A stretch of DNA of 64,000 nt from Allorhizobium ampelinum S4 (GCF_000016285.1 NC_011989.1:1739001-1803000); one strand, 5' to 3'. Shown: positions 44,104 to 53,994, counted from the stretch's first letter. A program made the numbers and translations. The notes: generated from the sequence alone by a model not told the origin.

Positions 44104-45177
44104 ATGAAAAAACTCGCACTCGTATTTGCGGCTTCCGTCGCCACGATGCTTTCCGTTGCCGGTAGCGCCAGCGCCGCCGACAAGACCAAGATCTGCTTCG
44201 TTTACGTCGGCAGCAAGACGGATGGCGGTTGGACCCAGGCTCATGAGCTGGGCCGCCAGGAATTGCAGAAGCATTTCGGCGACAAGATCGACACGCCGCT
44301 CCTGGAAAACGTGCCGGAAGGCCCGGATGCTGAACGCGCTATCGAGCGTCTGGCCCGCGAAGACTGCAAGCTGATCTTCACCACCTCCTTCGGTTTCATG
44401 GATGCCACCGTCAAGGTCGCCAAGAAATTCCCGAAAGTGAAATTCGAGCATGCGACCGGCTTCAAATCGGCTGAAAATGTTGCGACCTACAATTCGCGCT
44501 TTTACGAAGGCCGTTACATTTCCGGCGTGATTGCTGGCAAGCTGTCGAAGAAGGGTGAGGCCGGTTACATCGCCTCCTTCCCGATTCCCGAAGTGGTGAT
44601 GGGCATCAATGCGTTCGAGCTTGGCGCGAAATCCGTCAATCCGAATTTCAAGATGAAGGTCATCTGGGTCAATACCTGGTTCGACCCCGGCAAGGAAGCC
44701 GATGCCGCCAAGGCGCTGCTGGACCAGGGCGTCGATATCCTGACCCAGCACACCGACACCACGGCTCCAATGCAGATCGCGCAGGAGCGCGGCATCAAGG
44801 CGTTCGGCCAGGCCTCCGACATGATCGCTGCCGGCCCAACCTCGCAGCTAACAGCCATCAAGGACACCTGGGGCGCTTATTACATCAAGCGCACGCAAGC
44901 CCTGCTGGACGGCAAATGGACCTCGGAACAGAGCTTCGACGGCCTGAAGGACGGCATCCTGACCATGGCTCCCTACACCAACATGCCTGACGATGTGAAA
45001 AAGCTGGCCGAAGACACCGAAGCCAAGATCAAGTCCGGCGAATTGCACCCCTTCACCGGTCCTGTGAACAAGCAGGACGGCACGGCTTGGCTGAAGGCTG
45101 GCGAAAAGGCTGATGACAAGACCCTGCTCGGCATGAACTTCTACGTCGAAGGCGTGGACGACAAGCTGCCGAAGTGA
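44104..45177 (+). CDS. BMP-family substrate-binding lipoprotein-like protein
   Basis: This 357-residue periplasmic protein belongs to the BMP/PnrA family, which binds purine nucleosides or related ligands. It has a signal peptide (MKKLALVFAASVATMLSVAG then SAADK), without a lipobox Cys. Blocks KTDGGWTQAHELG, FATSFGFMDATVKVAKKFP-like (here FTTSFGFMDATV) and SFPIPEVVMGINAFELG are typical. ATG 44104 follows AGGGGA. The direct repeat of CTTCACTCTCATG just before it is unexplained. It is the last gene of the operon, ahead of a strong terminator. Confidence 0.9.
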   Translation: MKKLALVFAASVATMLSVAGSASAADKTKICFVYVGSKTDGGWTQAHELGRQELQKHFGDKIDTPLLENVPEGPDAERAIERLAREDCKLIFTTSFGFMDATVKVAKKFPKVKFEHATGFKSAENVATYNSRFYEGRYISGVIAGKLSKKGEAGYIASFPIPEVVMGINAFELGAKSVNPNFKMKVIWVNTWFDPGKEADAAKALLDQGVDILTQHTDTTAPMQIAQERGIKAFGQASDMIAAGPTSQLTAIKDTWGAYYIKRTQALLDGKWTSEQSFDGLKDGILTMAPYTNMPDDVKKLAEDTEAKIKSGELHPFTGPVNKQDGTAWLKAGEKADDKTLLGMNFYVEGVDDKLPK

Positions 45178-45202
45178 TCTTCAGACTCGTGGAATGATTG
45201 AG

Positions 45203-45226
45203 AGGGCGTCTTCGGGCGCCCTTTTT
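45203..45226 (+). terminator. Strong terminator after the BMP-type operon
   Basis: AGGGCGTC (45203-45210) pairs with GGCGCCCT (45215-45222), including one T-G pair, around a TTCG tetraloop closed by C-G, followed by TTTT. It is 26 bp after the binding-protein stop and marks the end of the four-gene operon. Confidence 0.9.
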
Positions 45227-45290
45227 CATTGCCGATCAAGGTCACGGCATGATAGCTCACGCCAAAATGACCGACTTTCGGAGATACCTG

Positions 45291-46649
45291 ATGAGCCGCA
45301 CCTGTCTTGCCGTCATTCTCGCCGCAGGCGATAGCACGCGAATGAAATCCGCGATGTCCAAGGTGCTGCATCCGGTGGCGGGCCTACCGATGATTGCCCA
45401 TGTGATGCAGGCGATTGCCGCCAGCGATATTGCCGATGTGGCGCTGGTCGTCGGGCGTGATGCTGATAAGGTGACAAAAGCCGCCAGCATCAAAGGGCTC
45501 TCCGTCACACCCTTCGTGCAAACCGAGCGGCTTGGCACCGGCCATGCCGTTTTGACAGCGCGCGAGGCGCTTGCCCGAGGCTATGACGATATTCTGGTTG
45601 CCTATGGCGATGCGCCGCTGATTACTCCCGGTCCGCTGCTGGCAGCGCGTGCAGCTTTGGCTGACGGCAATGACATTGCGGTGATCGGTTTTCACACTGA
45701 AAAGCCGACCGGTTATGGCCGTCTTCTGGTCGAGGACGGTGAATTGGTCGCCATCCGCGAAGAAAAGGATGCCAGCGACGAAGAGCGCAAGGTGACCTGG
45801 TGCAATAGTGGCCTGATGGCCATCAATGGCGCGAAGGCGCTGGACCTTCTGGGGCGGATCGGCAATGCCAATGCCAAGGGTGAATATTACCTGACAGATC
45901 TGGTTGAAATCATCAGGTCTTTGGGTGGCAAGGCGGTTGCTGTCGATGCGCCGGAAGCCGAGCTTGCGGGCTGCAACAATCGCGCCGAACTGGCGGTGAT
46001 CGAAAAGCTCTGGCAGGAGCGTCGGCGTCATGAACTGATGTTGTCAGGCGTGTCGATGATTGCCCCGGAAACTGTGTTTCTGGCCTATGATACTGTGCTG
46101 GCCCAGGACGTGCTGATCGAGCCGAATGTAGTGTTCGGCCCCGGCGTGACGGTGGAAAGCGGTGCAGTGATCCATGCCTTTTCGCATCTGGAAGGTGCGC
46201 ATGTGGCGTCTGGTGCCACGGTTGGCCCGTTTGCGCGGCTGCGGCCGGGGGCCAATCTGGGCGAGGGCTCCAAGGTCGGCAATTTCTGCGAGGTGAAAAA
46301 GGCCGAGATTGGCGCTGGTGCAAAGATCAACCATCTCACCTATATCGGTGATGCCTTTATTGGCGCGGAAACCAACATTGGCGCAGGCACGATTACCTGC
46401 AATTACGATGGGGTGAACAAGCATGAGACCCGGATTGGTGCGAATGCCTTTATCGGCTCCAACAGCGCCCTTGTCGCCCCGGTGACGATTGGCGATGGCG
46501 CGTTTATCGCCTCTGGCAGCGTGATTACGGATGATGTGCCTGCTGACGCTTTGGCACTTGGCCGGGCGCGCCAGGAAATCAAACCGGAGCGGGCAAAAAT
46601 CATCCGCGAGCGCAATATGGCGATCAAAGCATTTTCAGGAAAAGTGTGA
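45291..46649 (+). CDS. glmU: Bifunctional GlcNAc-1-P uridyltransferase / GlcN-1-P acetyltransferase
   Basis: GlmU makes UDP-N-acetylglucosamine for peptidoglycan and LPS. The 452-residue protein has an N-terminal pyrophosphorylase domain ([38 protein letters not shown]) and a C-terminal left-handed beta-helix with hexapeptide repeats ([20 protein letters not shown] in part). The loop has Asp-Ser where most members have an Gly/Glu-Gly pair. ATG 45291 follows GGAG. The last seven codons (KAFSGKV and stop) lie in a RIME-like palindrome. It is followed by glmS, the preceding step in the same pathway. Confidence 0.96.
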   Translation: MSRTCLAVILAAGDSTRMKSAMSKVLHPVAGLPMIAHVMQAIAASDIADVALVVGRDADKVTKAASIKGLSVTPFVQTERLGTGHAVLTAREALARGYDDILVAYGDAPLITPGPLLAARAALADGNDIAVIGFHTEKPTGYGRLLVEDGELVAIREEKDASDEERKVTWCNSGLMAINGAKALDLLGRIGNANAKGEYYLTDLVEIIRSLGGKAVAVDAPEAELAGCNNRAELAVIEKLWQERRRHELMLSGVSMIAPETVFLAYDTVLAQDVLIEPNVVFGPGVTVESGAVIHAFSHLEGAHVASGATVGPFARLRPGANLGEGSKVGNFCEVKKAEIGAGAKINHLTYIGDAFIGAETNIGAGTITCNYDGVNKHETRIGANAFIGSNSALVAPVTIGDGAFIASGSVITDDVPADALALGRARQEIKPERAKIIRERNMAIKAFSGKV

Positions 46650-46672
46650 AGCGGTTTTCCGTCCGGAAATGC
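46629..46672. repeat. RIME-like palindrome overlapping the glmU 3' end
   Basis: GCATTTTCAGGAAAA at the left pairs in part with TTTTCCGTCCGGAAATGC at the right around TGAAGCGG. The glmU stop codon (46647-46649) lies in the middle. The sequence is related to the first hairpin of the dispersed repeat (GGAAAAGTG .. CGGTTTTCC). Confidence 0.75.
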
Positions 46673-46820
46673 GTAAAACAAAAGTGGCCATGAAAAAATC
46701 TGGTTCGTGATCACGGATATTTTCGTAACGTCACGATATCCAAATTGACCATCCCTGGAATTGAGAAATCCTCCGGAATTGGTAGGACTGACCTCGCGTG
46801 AGCGCGAGAAGGAGAATTGC

Positions 46821-48647
46821 ATGTGCGGTATTGTCGGAATTGTCGGTGATCGGCCGGTTTCGGAACGCTTGGTGGATGCCCTGAAGCGGCTGGAATATCG
46901 GGGGTATGATTCGGCAGGCGTTGCGACGCTCGATCATGGTGTGATGAATCGCCGCCGCGCCGAGGGAAAGCTGTTCAATCTGGAAACCAAGCTTGCGCAA
47001 CAGCCGCTTCCAGGCTTGATCGGCATTGCTCATACTCGCTGGGCCACGCACGGCGCGCCGAATGAAGCCAATGCCCATCCGCATTTCGTCGAAGGCGTAG
47101 CGGTCGTTCACAACGGAATTATCGAGAATTTCTCCGAGCTGCGCGACGAGCTTGTCGCTGACGGCGCTACGTTCACCAGCCAGACCGACACAGAAGTCGT
47201 CGCCCAGCTTCTTGCCCGCTTCCGCCGTCAGGGGCTGGATCATAAGGCTGCGATGCTGGCGATGCTGAACCGGATTACCGGCGCCTATGCACTGGTGGTG
47301 ATGTTTGCAGATGACCCGATCCAGCTTTTTGCCGCCCGGTTCGGGCCGCCGCTGGCCATCGGCCATGGCAAGGGTGAAATGTTCCTGGGCTCCGACGCCA
47401 TTGCCCTGTCGCCTTTCACCAACCAGATTACCTATCTGGTCGATGGGGATTTCGCTGTGATTGGCCATCGCAGTGCCCAGATCATGGATTTCGCGGGCAA
47501 GCCGGTCAAGCGCATCAAGCAGGTCTCGCAGGGCAGCGCCTATCTGGTCGATAAGGGCAATCATCGCCATTTCATGGAGAAAGAAATCTATGAACAGCCG
47601 GAGGTGATCTCCCATGCGCTGGCGCATTATGTCGATCTGGCTGCCCATACGGTGAAGAGCGATGTGATCGGCCTGGATTTTGCCCGCCTGCGTGGTCTGG
47701 CGATTTCGGCCTGCGGGACGGCCTATCTGGCAGGCCTGATCGGTAAATACTGGTTTGAGCGCTATGCCCGCCTGCCAGTCGAAATCGATGTCGCATCCGA
47801 ATTTCGCTACCGGGAAATGCCGCTGTTGCCGGATCAGGCCGCACTGTTCATTTCGCAATCGGGCGAAACCGCCGATACGCTGGCCTCGCTGCGCTATTGC
47901 AAGGAGGCGGGGCTGAAAATCGGTGCGGTCGTCAATGTGCAGGAATCGACCATTGCCCGCGAGGCCGATGCGGTCTTTCCAATTTTGGCCGGGCCGGAGA
48001 TCGGCGTTGCCTCCACCAAGGCTTTCACCTGCCAGCTCGCCGTCATGGCGTCGCTGGCGATTGCCGCCGGGAAGGCGCGGGGCCTGATCGGTGAACAGGA
48101 CGAAAAGGAGATGGTGCGGCATCTGTCCGAACTGCCGCGCATCATGAGCCGGGTGGTCAACCTGATCCAGCCGCAGATGGAAAGCCTGTCGCGGGACCTG
48201 TCGAAATTCAAGGACGTGCTCTATCTCGGTCGCGGCACCAGCTATCCGCTGGCATTGGAAGGGGCGCTGAAGCTCAAGGAGATTTCCTATATTCATGCTG
48301 AGGGCTATGCCGCAGGCGAGCTGAAGCATGGCCCGATTGCGCTGATCGATGAAAACATGCCTGTTATCGTCATCGCTCCGCATGACCGGTTCTTCGAAAA
48401 GACCGTCTCGAACATGCAGGAAGTGGCGGCGCGCGGCGGCAGGATCATTTTCATCACCGATGAGAAGGGCGCGGCATCCTCCAGGCTGGAAACCATGGCG
48501 ACTATCGTTCTGCCCGATGTGGCGGAAATCATCGCGCCCATGGTGTTTTCACTGCCGATCCAATTGCTCGCCTATCATACGGCGGTGTTCATGGGCACGG
48601 ATGTCGATCAGCCGCGCAATCTGGCGAAATCCGTCACGGTTGAGTGA
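46821..48647 (+). CDS. glmS: Glutamine-fructose-6-phosphate aminotransferase
   Basis: GlmS converts fructose 6-phosphate and glutamine to glucosamine 6-phosphate, the first step to UDP-GlcNAc. The 608-residue protein begins with the N-terminal nucleophile Cys of the glutaminase domain (MCGIVGIVGDRP), which fixes the start at ATG 46821. HTRWATHGAPNEANAHPH binds glutamine. Two SIS domains follow (SGETADTLASLRYCKEAG and GRGTSYPLALEGALKLKE). The end AKSVTVE is standard. It follows glmU at 171 bp, with the RIME-like palindrome in the gap. Confidence 0.97.
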   Translation: MCGIVGIVGDRPVSERLVDALKRLEYRGYDSAGVATLDHGVMNRRRAEGKLFNLETKLAQQPLPGLIGIAHTRWATHGAPNEANAHPHFVEGVAVVHNGIIENFSELRDELVADGATFTSQTDTEVVAQLLARFRRQGLDHKAAMLAMLNRITGAYALVVMFADDPIQLFAARFGPPLAIGHGKGEMFLGSDAIALSPFTNQITYLVDGDFAVIGHRSAQIMDFAGKPVKRIKQVSQGSAYLVDKGNHRHFMEKEIYEQPEVISHALAHYVDLAAHTVKSDVIGLDFARLRGLAISACGTAYLAGLIGKYWFERYARLPVEIDVASEFRYREMPLLPDQAALFISQSGETADTLASLRYCKEAGLKIGAVVNVQESTIAREADAVFPILAGPEIGVASTKAFTCQLAVMASLAIAAGKARGLIGEQDEKEMVRHLSELPRIMSRVVNLIQPQMESLSRDLSKFKDVLYLGRGTSYPLALEGALKLKEISYIHAEGYAAGELKHGPIALIDENMPVIVIAPHDRFFEKTVSNMQEVAARGGRIIFITDEKGAASSRLETMATIVLPDVAEIIAPMVFSLPIQLLAYHTAVFMGTDVDQPRNLAKSVTVE

Positions 48648-48664
48648 TCGATTTATGCACTGCA

Positions 48665-48688
48665 CACCTTGCCTTGGCGGGCAAGGTG
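48665..48688 (+). terminator. Hairpin after glmS
   Basis: CACCTTGCC and GGCAAGGTG (9 bp) enclose a 6-nt loop, 17 bp beyond the glmS stop. No T-run follows, so terminator function is only possible. Confidence 0.4.
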
Positions 48689-48763
48689 CCGCACAGTTTG
48701 ACCATACTGCTTCGGTGTGCGTTTATGCGGCGAAGCAGGCCATTTCATTAAAAATCGGGTCAT

Positions 48764-49471
48764 ATGTCGGATAAACCAGAACGAATTTCTTTTGCCAGCC
48801 GGCTAAGGACCAATTTCCTGACCGGCATGATCATCTGTGCGCCCTTGGCGATCACCGTCTGGCTGACCTTTACCTTCATCGATTGGGCGGATAGCTGGGT
48901 CACGCCCTATATTCCGCAGCGCTACAATCCGGAATATTACTTCAATATCGCCATTCCCGGCACCGGCCTGGTGATTGCGGTGGTCGGCATCACCATGATC
49001 GGCTTTCTGGGGCGCAATCTCGTCGGGCGATCTGTCGTCAATTTCGGGGAGTCGATCCTCAACCGGATGCCGCTGGTCCGCACCCTCTATAAAAGCCTGA
49101 AGCAGATTTTTGAAACGGTGCTGAAGGAACAGTCCAGTTCCTTCAAGAAGGTCGGGCTGATCGAGTTCCCGGCTCCCGGCACCTGGGCCATGGTGTTTAT
49201 CGCAACTGAAGTGACCGGCGAAATCGCTGCCCGGCTGAACGAGGAGGGCGAGGAGATGATTGCTGTCTTCATGCCGCCGACCCCGGTGCCTACGGCTGGC
49301 TTCCTGATGTTCGTTCCCCGCAGCCGCCTGAAATTGCTGGATATGACGCCGGAAGAAGGCGCCAAGCTGCTGATTTCCGGGGGATTGGTCATGCCCGCAT
49401 GGAAACCGGCTTCCGGCACGATTGCCATGCCGCCCGTCGTGGATGTCGCAACGGGAAAAACGGGGCTCTAG
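48764..49471 (+). CDS. DUF502-family membrane protein
   Basis: This 235-residue protein has two hydrophobic segments (about 17-40 and 65-88) and the DUF502 pattern GTGLVIAVVGITMIGFLGRN and NRMPLVRTLYKSLKQIFETV. The C-terminal part (AVFMPPTPVPTAGFLMFVPRS) is the conserved cytoplasmic domain. The family has no established role in bacteria. It begins 117 bp after glmS; no operon partner is evident. Confidence 0.85.
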   Translation: MSDKPERISFASRLRTNFLTGMIICAPLAITVWLTFTFIDWADSWVTPYIPQRYNPEYYFNIAIPGTGLVIAVVGITMIGFLGRNLVGRSVVNFGESILNRMPLVRTLYKSLKQIFETVLKEQSSSFKKVGLIEFPAPGTWAMVFIATEVTGEIAARLNEEGEEMIAVFMPPTPVPTAGFLMFVPRSRLKLLDMTPEEGAKLLISGGLVMPAWKPASGTIAMPPVVDVATGKTGL

Positions 49472-49628
49472 GCTTTCGTCAGAATGCCCGTTTGCTGTAT
49501 GATCTTGTCACGATCCTGTCACGGGAAGCTTCTAATGGCCCTGATGGGGGAGCAGTGATACGGCAGACAGATATGCCGTATCCCATCAAGGCTGAGCGCT
49601 GCCCCGGTTGATGCAAAGGATCGGGATC

Positions 49629-51104
49629 ATGGTATTTTCACGCAAGGCATTGCTTCTGGCTGCAACTGTTCTGGTCTCTTCGGCTGGTTTCGTTCTGGCG
49701 GAAGGAACGGTCAGCGCCAATGGAGTGACGATCGCCAACAAGGGCCTTGTCGCAATCGGCCGCATTCCGGCCAACGAGCGCGACAAGTTCAAGGAAACTT
49801 TCGGCTCCGGCTCCGGCATGGCAGTCGATCTGACCCAATGGAAAAAGCAGGGCGAGACCTATTCCGGTTCGCTTTGGCTCCTGCCGGATCGTGGCTACAA
49901 TGTCGAAGGCACGACGGATTACAACACCCGTATCAACAAGATTGATTTTACCCTGGCGCCAGCACCGGCAGGAACCACTCTGCCAGCCGATAAGCAGCAG
50001 AAGGGCTTTGACGCAAAGCTTGCCGATACGATCCTGTTGACGGATGGCGAGGGCAAGAGCCTGACAGGCCTGGACCCGGAATCGGGTGTTCGCGCTGCGA
50101 CCAAGACATTGCCAGCCTTGCCGCAAGCAACCACCGGCAAGATCTCGCTCGATCCGGAAGCCGTGGTCCTGTTGAAGGACGGCTCGATGATGATCAGCGA
50201 CGAATATGGCCCCTATATCTATCATTTCTCGGCAATGGGAAAATTGATTTCCGCCACCCAGCCGCCGAAAGCCCTTCTGCCGATGCGCAAGGGTGAGCTG
50301 AACTTCTCGTCCAACAATGTTGGTGAAGGCGGCAAAAAGCCGGACCCGAAGGACCCGGATACCGGTCGCCAGAACAATCAGGGCCTGGAAGGCATGTCGC
50401 TGACGCCGGATGGCAAGTTCCTGATCGCGCTTTTGCAAACAGCGACCCGTCAGGATGGCGGCGATAGCAGCTCCACACGGATGAATACCCGCGCCCTGGT
50501 TTATGATGCAGCCGATATGGATCATCTGAAGCTGGTGCATGAATATGTCGTGCCGTTGCCGACCTTCGACAGCAAGGGCAAGGTTGCCGTGGCCGCCCAG
50601 AGCGAAATCCTGGCCTTGTCGGACAAGACCTTCCTGATGCTGGCCCGTGACAGCAATAGCGGGCAGGGCATGAAGAACGACACATCGGTCTATCGCAAGA
50701 TTGATCTGGTCGATCTGTCAGCGGCCACTGACATTGCCAACAGCGAATTCGATGATGCGAAGCCGGTGGCCCCGAAGGGCGTGGTGGATGCCTCAGTCAA
50801 GGTGGCAGCGGTGACGCCGTTCATCGACATCAACGACAACAAGGACCTCGCCCGCTTCGGCCTGCACAATGGCGCGCCGAACGATGCCAACAATCTCTCC
50901 GAAAAATGGGAGGCGATGTCGGTCGCATCGGCCCTCGATCCAGCCGCTCCGGACGATTATTTCCTGTTTGTCGCCAATGACAACGACTTCCTGACCCAGG
51001 ATGGCTATCAGGTCGGCGCGGCTTACAAGGCCGAAGGTGGTGCCGATGTTGATACCATGTTCCAGGTGTTCCGCGTGACACTGCCGGGCATGACTGCCAA
51101 GTAA
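49629..51104 (+). CDS. Phytase-like esterase-family exported protein
   Basis: This 491-residue protein has a signal peptide (about 1-25, ending VLAEG) and the 'esterase-like activity of phytase' beta-propeller fold, with blocks such as SGMAVD, LPDRGYNVEGTTDY, ISDEYGPYIYHFS and NNQGLEGMSLTPDG. The name reflects a domain family; the substrate here is unknown. ATG 49629 has AAGGA 9 bp upstream; 49608/49611 are weaker. It is probably periplasmic, is followed by a strong terminator, and stands alone. Confidence 0.85.
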   Translation: MVFSRKALLLAATVLVSSAGFVLAEGTVSANGVTIANKGLVAIGRIPANERDKFKETFGSGSGMAVDLTQWKKQGETYSGSLWLLPDRGYNVEGTTDYNTRINKIDFTLAPAPAGTTLPADKQQKGFDAKLADTILLTDGEGKSLTGLDPESGVRAATKTLPALPQATTGKISLDPEAVVLLKDGSMMISDEYGPYIYHFSAMGKLISATQPPKALLPMRKGELNFSSNNVGEGGKKPDPKDPDTGRQNNQGLEGMSLTPDGKFLIALLQTATRQDGGDSSSTRMNTRALVYDAADMDHLKLVHEYVVPLPTFDSKGKVAVAAQSEILALSDKTFLMLARDSNSGQGMKNDTSVYRKIDLVDLSAATDIANSEFDDAKPVAPKGVVDASVKVAAVTPFIDINDNKDLARFGLHNGAPNDANNLSEKWEAMSVASALDPAAPDDYFLFVANDNDFLTQDGYQVGAAYKAEGGADVDTMFQVFRVTLPGMTAK

Positions 51105-51130
51105 TTTACGACCAAGGTTACTTACCAATG

Positions 51131-51165
51131 AAACGCCGTGCATCCGAATGGGATGCACGGCGTTT
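51131..51165 (+). terminator. Perfect 15-bp terminator after the phytase-like gene
   Basis: AAACGCCGTGCATCC (51131-51145) pairs fully with 51151-51165 around GAATG. CTGTTTC follows on the plus strand. It is 26 bp after the stop. Confidence 0.8.
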
Positions 51166-51225
51166 CTGTTTCTGGATCATCGCACAGAAAACCGAAATCA
51201 CAGTGCACGACGCAAAGATTTCGGG

Positions 51226-51280
51226 GCTTCGCCACCCCCTCATCCGGCTGCCGCCACCTTCTCCCCGATGGGGAGAAGAG
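51226..51280. repeat. Rhizobial intergenic repeat with CTTCTCCCC hairpin
   Basis: The string CCCCTCATCCGGCTGCCGCC then the perfect 9-bp hairpin CTTCTCCCC-GAT-GGGGAGAAG (51258-51278) matches, from memory, a very common dispersed intergenic repeat of rhizobia. It lies between two convergent genes, and only one copy is in the window. Confidence 0.55.
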
Positions 51281-51309
51281 ACCGAGTTGATAGCACTGAA
51301 CCTTAAATT

Positions 51310-51354
51310 ACAGCATCGGACCGAAAAGCGGTTCTTAACTTTTGGTCTGATGTT
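51310..51354. repeat. RIME-like palindrome between convergent genes
   Basis: AGCATCGGACCGAAAAG near 51312 pairs with the downstream CTTTTGGTCTGATGTT, with a short centre CGGTTCTTAA. The CGGACCGAAA core is shared with the palindrome upstream of tmk. Confidence 0.6.
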
Positions 51355-51359
51355 CTATT

Positions 51360-52241
51360 TTACGCCTGTCTGGCGTGCAGCCAAGCCTTGAATGCGTCGA
51401 CTTCGTCGGTCTGGATCGCCCCGACGCCTGCATCTGCCAGCACGGTCCAGACGCCCTCCGGATCGGCAAGGGCGCGGGTGTCGTTGAAATCGAGGCAATG
51501 AGAGACGTCGAGCGTGTTGATCCAGACGCGGATGTTTTGGCGCTCCAACTCGGCGCGAGCATGGGCGATATCGGCGAGATCCTTGAATTTCACTTCGATC
51601 ATTGGTGCCTTGAGGCTCTCGATGTGGCGCAGGTCTTCGGCAAACCGGCCCTGACGGACGGGGAACATCGGCATATGCGGGATTTTTCCAAACCAGTCGG
51701 CATCGACAATGGCGAAATGGTCTGCGTCTGGATCAATGTCGGTCTTGACCAGAACTTGATCGGCAATGTTCATCCGCAGCACTGTTTCCATCACCTGCGG
51801 CAGATCACGGGTGAACTTCGTGTCGATATTGACGGTAATCCGACCGCGAGCTTCTTCAAGAATTTCCTCCAGTGTCGGAACGCATTCCTCCGTTATATCA
51901 GCCTCCGGGCCGCCCGCGCCGCTGCGCAACTTTGCCTGACGGATGACATCGAATGGCAATTCGCTGACCGTGCCGCTGCCGGTCGTTGTCCGATCCAGGG
52001 TTGCGTCGTGAATAACCACAAGATGGCCATCGGCGCTGGACTGGGTGTCGATTTCGACCATATCCACGCCTTGGGCAATTGCTGCCCGGATCGAGGCCAG
52101 CGAGTTTTCCGCCGTGCTCTTCCACAGGCCGCGATGGGCGATGGTCAGAATGGTGGGATTGGTGCGCGAGGCCATTTCGGCAATCGAGCAGGGACGGGTG
52201 GCCAAGGATTGGTGTGCGAGCGTGGACGTCTGGACAGGCAT
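51360..52241 (-). CDS. Glycerophosphodiester phosphodiesterase
   Basis: The enzyme cleaves glycerophosphodiesters to glycerol-3-phosphate and an alcohol. The 293-residue TIM-barrel protein has the catalytic/metal pattern AHRGLWKSTAENS, EIDTQ and VIHDATLDRTTTG. It has no clear signal peptide, so it probably acts in the cytoplasm. It lies 35 bp after the permease gene on the same strand, so it is the last gene of the ABC operon, whose ligand may be a glycerophosphodiester. A shorter start at Met23 is possible. Confidence 0.9.
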   Translation of the reverse strand: MPVQTSTLAHQSLATRPCSIAEMASRTNPTILTIAHRGLWKSTAENSLASIRAAIAQGVDMVEIDTQSSADGHLVVIHDATLDRTTTGSGTVSELPFDVIRQAKLRSGAGGPEADITEECVPTLEEILEEARGRITVNIDTKFTRDLPQVMETVLRMNIADQVLVKTDIDPDADHFAIVDADWFGKIPHMPMFPVRQGRFAEDLRHIESLKAPMIEVKFKDLADIAHARAELERQNIRVWINTLDVSHCLDFNDTRALADPEGVWTVLADAGVGAIQTDEVDAFKAWLHARQA

Positions 52242-52276
52242 GGATTGGACTTTCGGCTGTTACAGTTTTTGAGAAA

Positions 52277-53143
52277 TTAGATCTTGCCCATGCCTGCCGC
52301 CATCAGGTCGTCGCGCAGGATGCGACCGGCGATGATGAAGACGATGAGGGCTGGCAAAAGCAGGATGAAGGAGACGATGGCGGCCAGCGGCAGCTGCATC
52401 GAATAGGGGTCGAGATACATGTAAAGCTTGATCGGCAGGGTCTGGACCACAGGCGCGCCGACAATGAAGGATTTGTCGAATTCCTCGAAACTGCCAATGA
52501 ACGACATCAACCCGCCCGCCAGCAGCCCGGGCACGGCCAGCGGCAGGATGATATGCGCGACAATGCCAACTGTTCCTGCACCCAGCGAGCGGGCCGCATG
52601 GATCAATTCGTCGGGAATGGTCTCAAGCGTTGCGGTCATCAGCCGGATCATCAGCGGCAGGGTGCCGACGATCTGGACAATGATGACGCCAGCCACCGAA
52701 TAGGCAAGGCCCAGCGCCAGAAACACCTGGCCAATGCCGACCGCGACCACCAGACCGGGAATGATGACTGGCGCGAGAATGAAGATCTCCACCAGCCGTT
52801 TCAGCCGGAAGGGAAAGCGGGCCATCGCCCAGGCGGTCGGCAAGGCGATAAGTGCCGTTGCGAACGTGACCGTGAAGGCGATGCCGAGGCTGGTTGCCAT
52901 CGCTTGGAGCAGGCCTTGATCACTCAGCACGCTGGCCCAGCGGCTGGCCGTATAGACTTGCGGCAGCACATGCGGCGGCTGCCAGCCATCGGCAATGCTC
53001 CAGATAAACATCAGGGCGAGCGGCAGGGCGATGGCAAGGGCCAGCGAACCGAACAGGCCAATAGTAACGAGAATGCGGTCTTCGGGTCGGAACATGCGGC
53101 GTCGTGCTGTGGCAGGCGGGGCGAGTTCAAGAACGGCCATCAC
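52277..53143 (-). CDS. ABC transporter permease (second of pair)
   Basis: This 288-residue inner-membrane protein has six hydrophobic segments and the permease EAA loop (ARSLGAGTVGIVAHIILPLAVPG in part). It is of the iron/thiamine/polyamine-type permease family. It overlaps the next upstream permease by 4 bp. The two form the channel with the ATPase encoded upstream. Confidence 0.88.
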   Translation of the reverse strand: MMAVLELAPPATARRRMFRPEDRILVTIGLFGSLALAIALPLALMFIWSIADGWQPPHVLPQVYTASRWASVLSDQGLLQAMATSLGIAFTVTFATALIALPTAWAMARFPFRLKRLVEIFILAPVIIPGLVVAVGIGQVFLALGLAYSVAGVIIVQIVGTLPLMIRLMTATLETIPDELIHAARSLGAGTVGIVAHIILPLAVPGLLAGGLMSFIGSFEEFDKSFIVGAPVVQTLPIKLYMYLDPYSMQLPLAAIVSFILLLPALIVFIIAGRILRDDLMAAGMGKI

Positions 53144-53994
53144 GCATTCCCTCGCGCATTGCCAGCACCGATCCGGCTGGTCAGGGCATAATAGGTCAGG
53201 AGAACGATGACAGCGAACAGGCTGAGCACCATGCCCATCGCATAGACCTGCTCGAACCGTCCCTGTTTGAACTCCTGCACCATCAGGACAGAGAGTGGGC
53301 GCGCCGTTGGTGGGCCGACAATATCGGGTATGGCATAGGAGCCCATCGAGCCGATGAAGGTCAGGAGAATGGCGGCGGTAATGCCCGGCATGGCAAGCGG
53401 CACGTCCACAGCCAAAAATGTCCGAAGCCGGGATGCGCCAAGCGTGCGGGCGGCAAAGCGGATATCCTCGGGAATGGCGGCAAAGGCGCTGGTGATGATC
53501 AGCGTCATGAACGGGATCTGCTTCCAGGAATTGGCGATGATGACGCCAGCACCCAGGTCGTCGCGGACCAGTTTCGGCAGGGTAAAGCCGAGTGGGGCCA
53601 GCAGGCGGTCGAAAAAGCCACCGCGCTCGAAGACGACGATGATCATCAGACCGACGATAATGCTCGGAACGGCCATCGGCAGCTTGTAAAGCCCGCTGAA
53701 CAGCTTGCGCCCGATAAAACTTTTGCGCAGCAGAAGCGCCAGCGGCACGGAGAGCGCCAGCGACACCAGAACCGGCATGACACCGTAATAGATTGAGGTG
53801 GATAGGCCGCGCAGCATGGAGGGCCGGGTGAAGATCCGCTGATACCAGCTCAGCGTAAAGCTGCCATCTTCAAGCCGGAAGCTGCCGACCAGCGCCGACA
53901 GCAGCGGCAGGCCGAAGAAGAACAGCAGATAGCCGACCCCCGGCAGGAGCAAGAGCAGGAGCTGGATCGAGCGGCGGCGAAGCAGCGATGGCAT
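53140..53994 (-). CDS. ABC transporter permease (first of pair)
   Basis: This 284-residue inner-membrane protein has six hydrophobic segments and the EAA-type loop ARTLGASRLRTFLAVDVPLAMPG. It begins at 53994, directly joined to the ATPase gene's stop (1-bp overlap). The partner permease follows with 4-bp overlap, so all parts are translated as one unit. Confidence 0.88.
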   Translation of the reverse strand: MPSLLRRRSIQLLLLLLPGVGYLLFFFGLPLLSALVGSFRLEDGSFTLSWYQRIFTRPSMLRGLSTSIYYGVMPVLVSLALSVPLALLLRKSFIGRKLFSGLYKLPMAVPSIIVGLMIIVVFERGGFFDRLLAPLGFTLPKLVRDDLGAGVIIANSWKQIPFMTLIITSAFAAIPEDIRFAARTLGASRLRTFLAVDVPLAMPGITAAILLTFIGSMGSYAIPDIVGPPTARPLSVLMVQEFKQGRFEQVYAMGMVLSLFAVIVLLTYYALTSRIGAGNARGNA

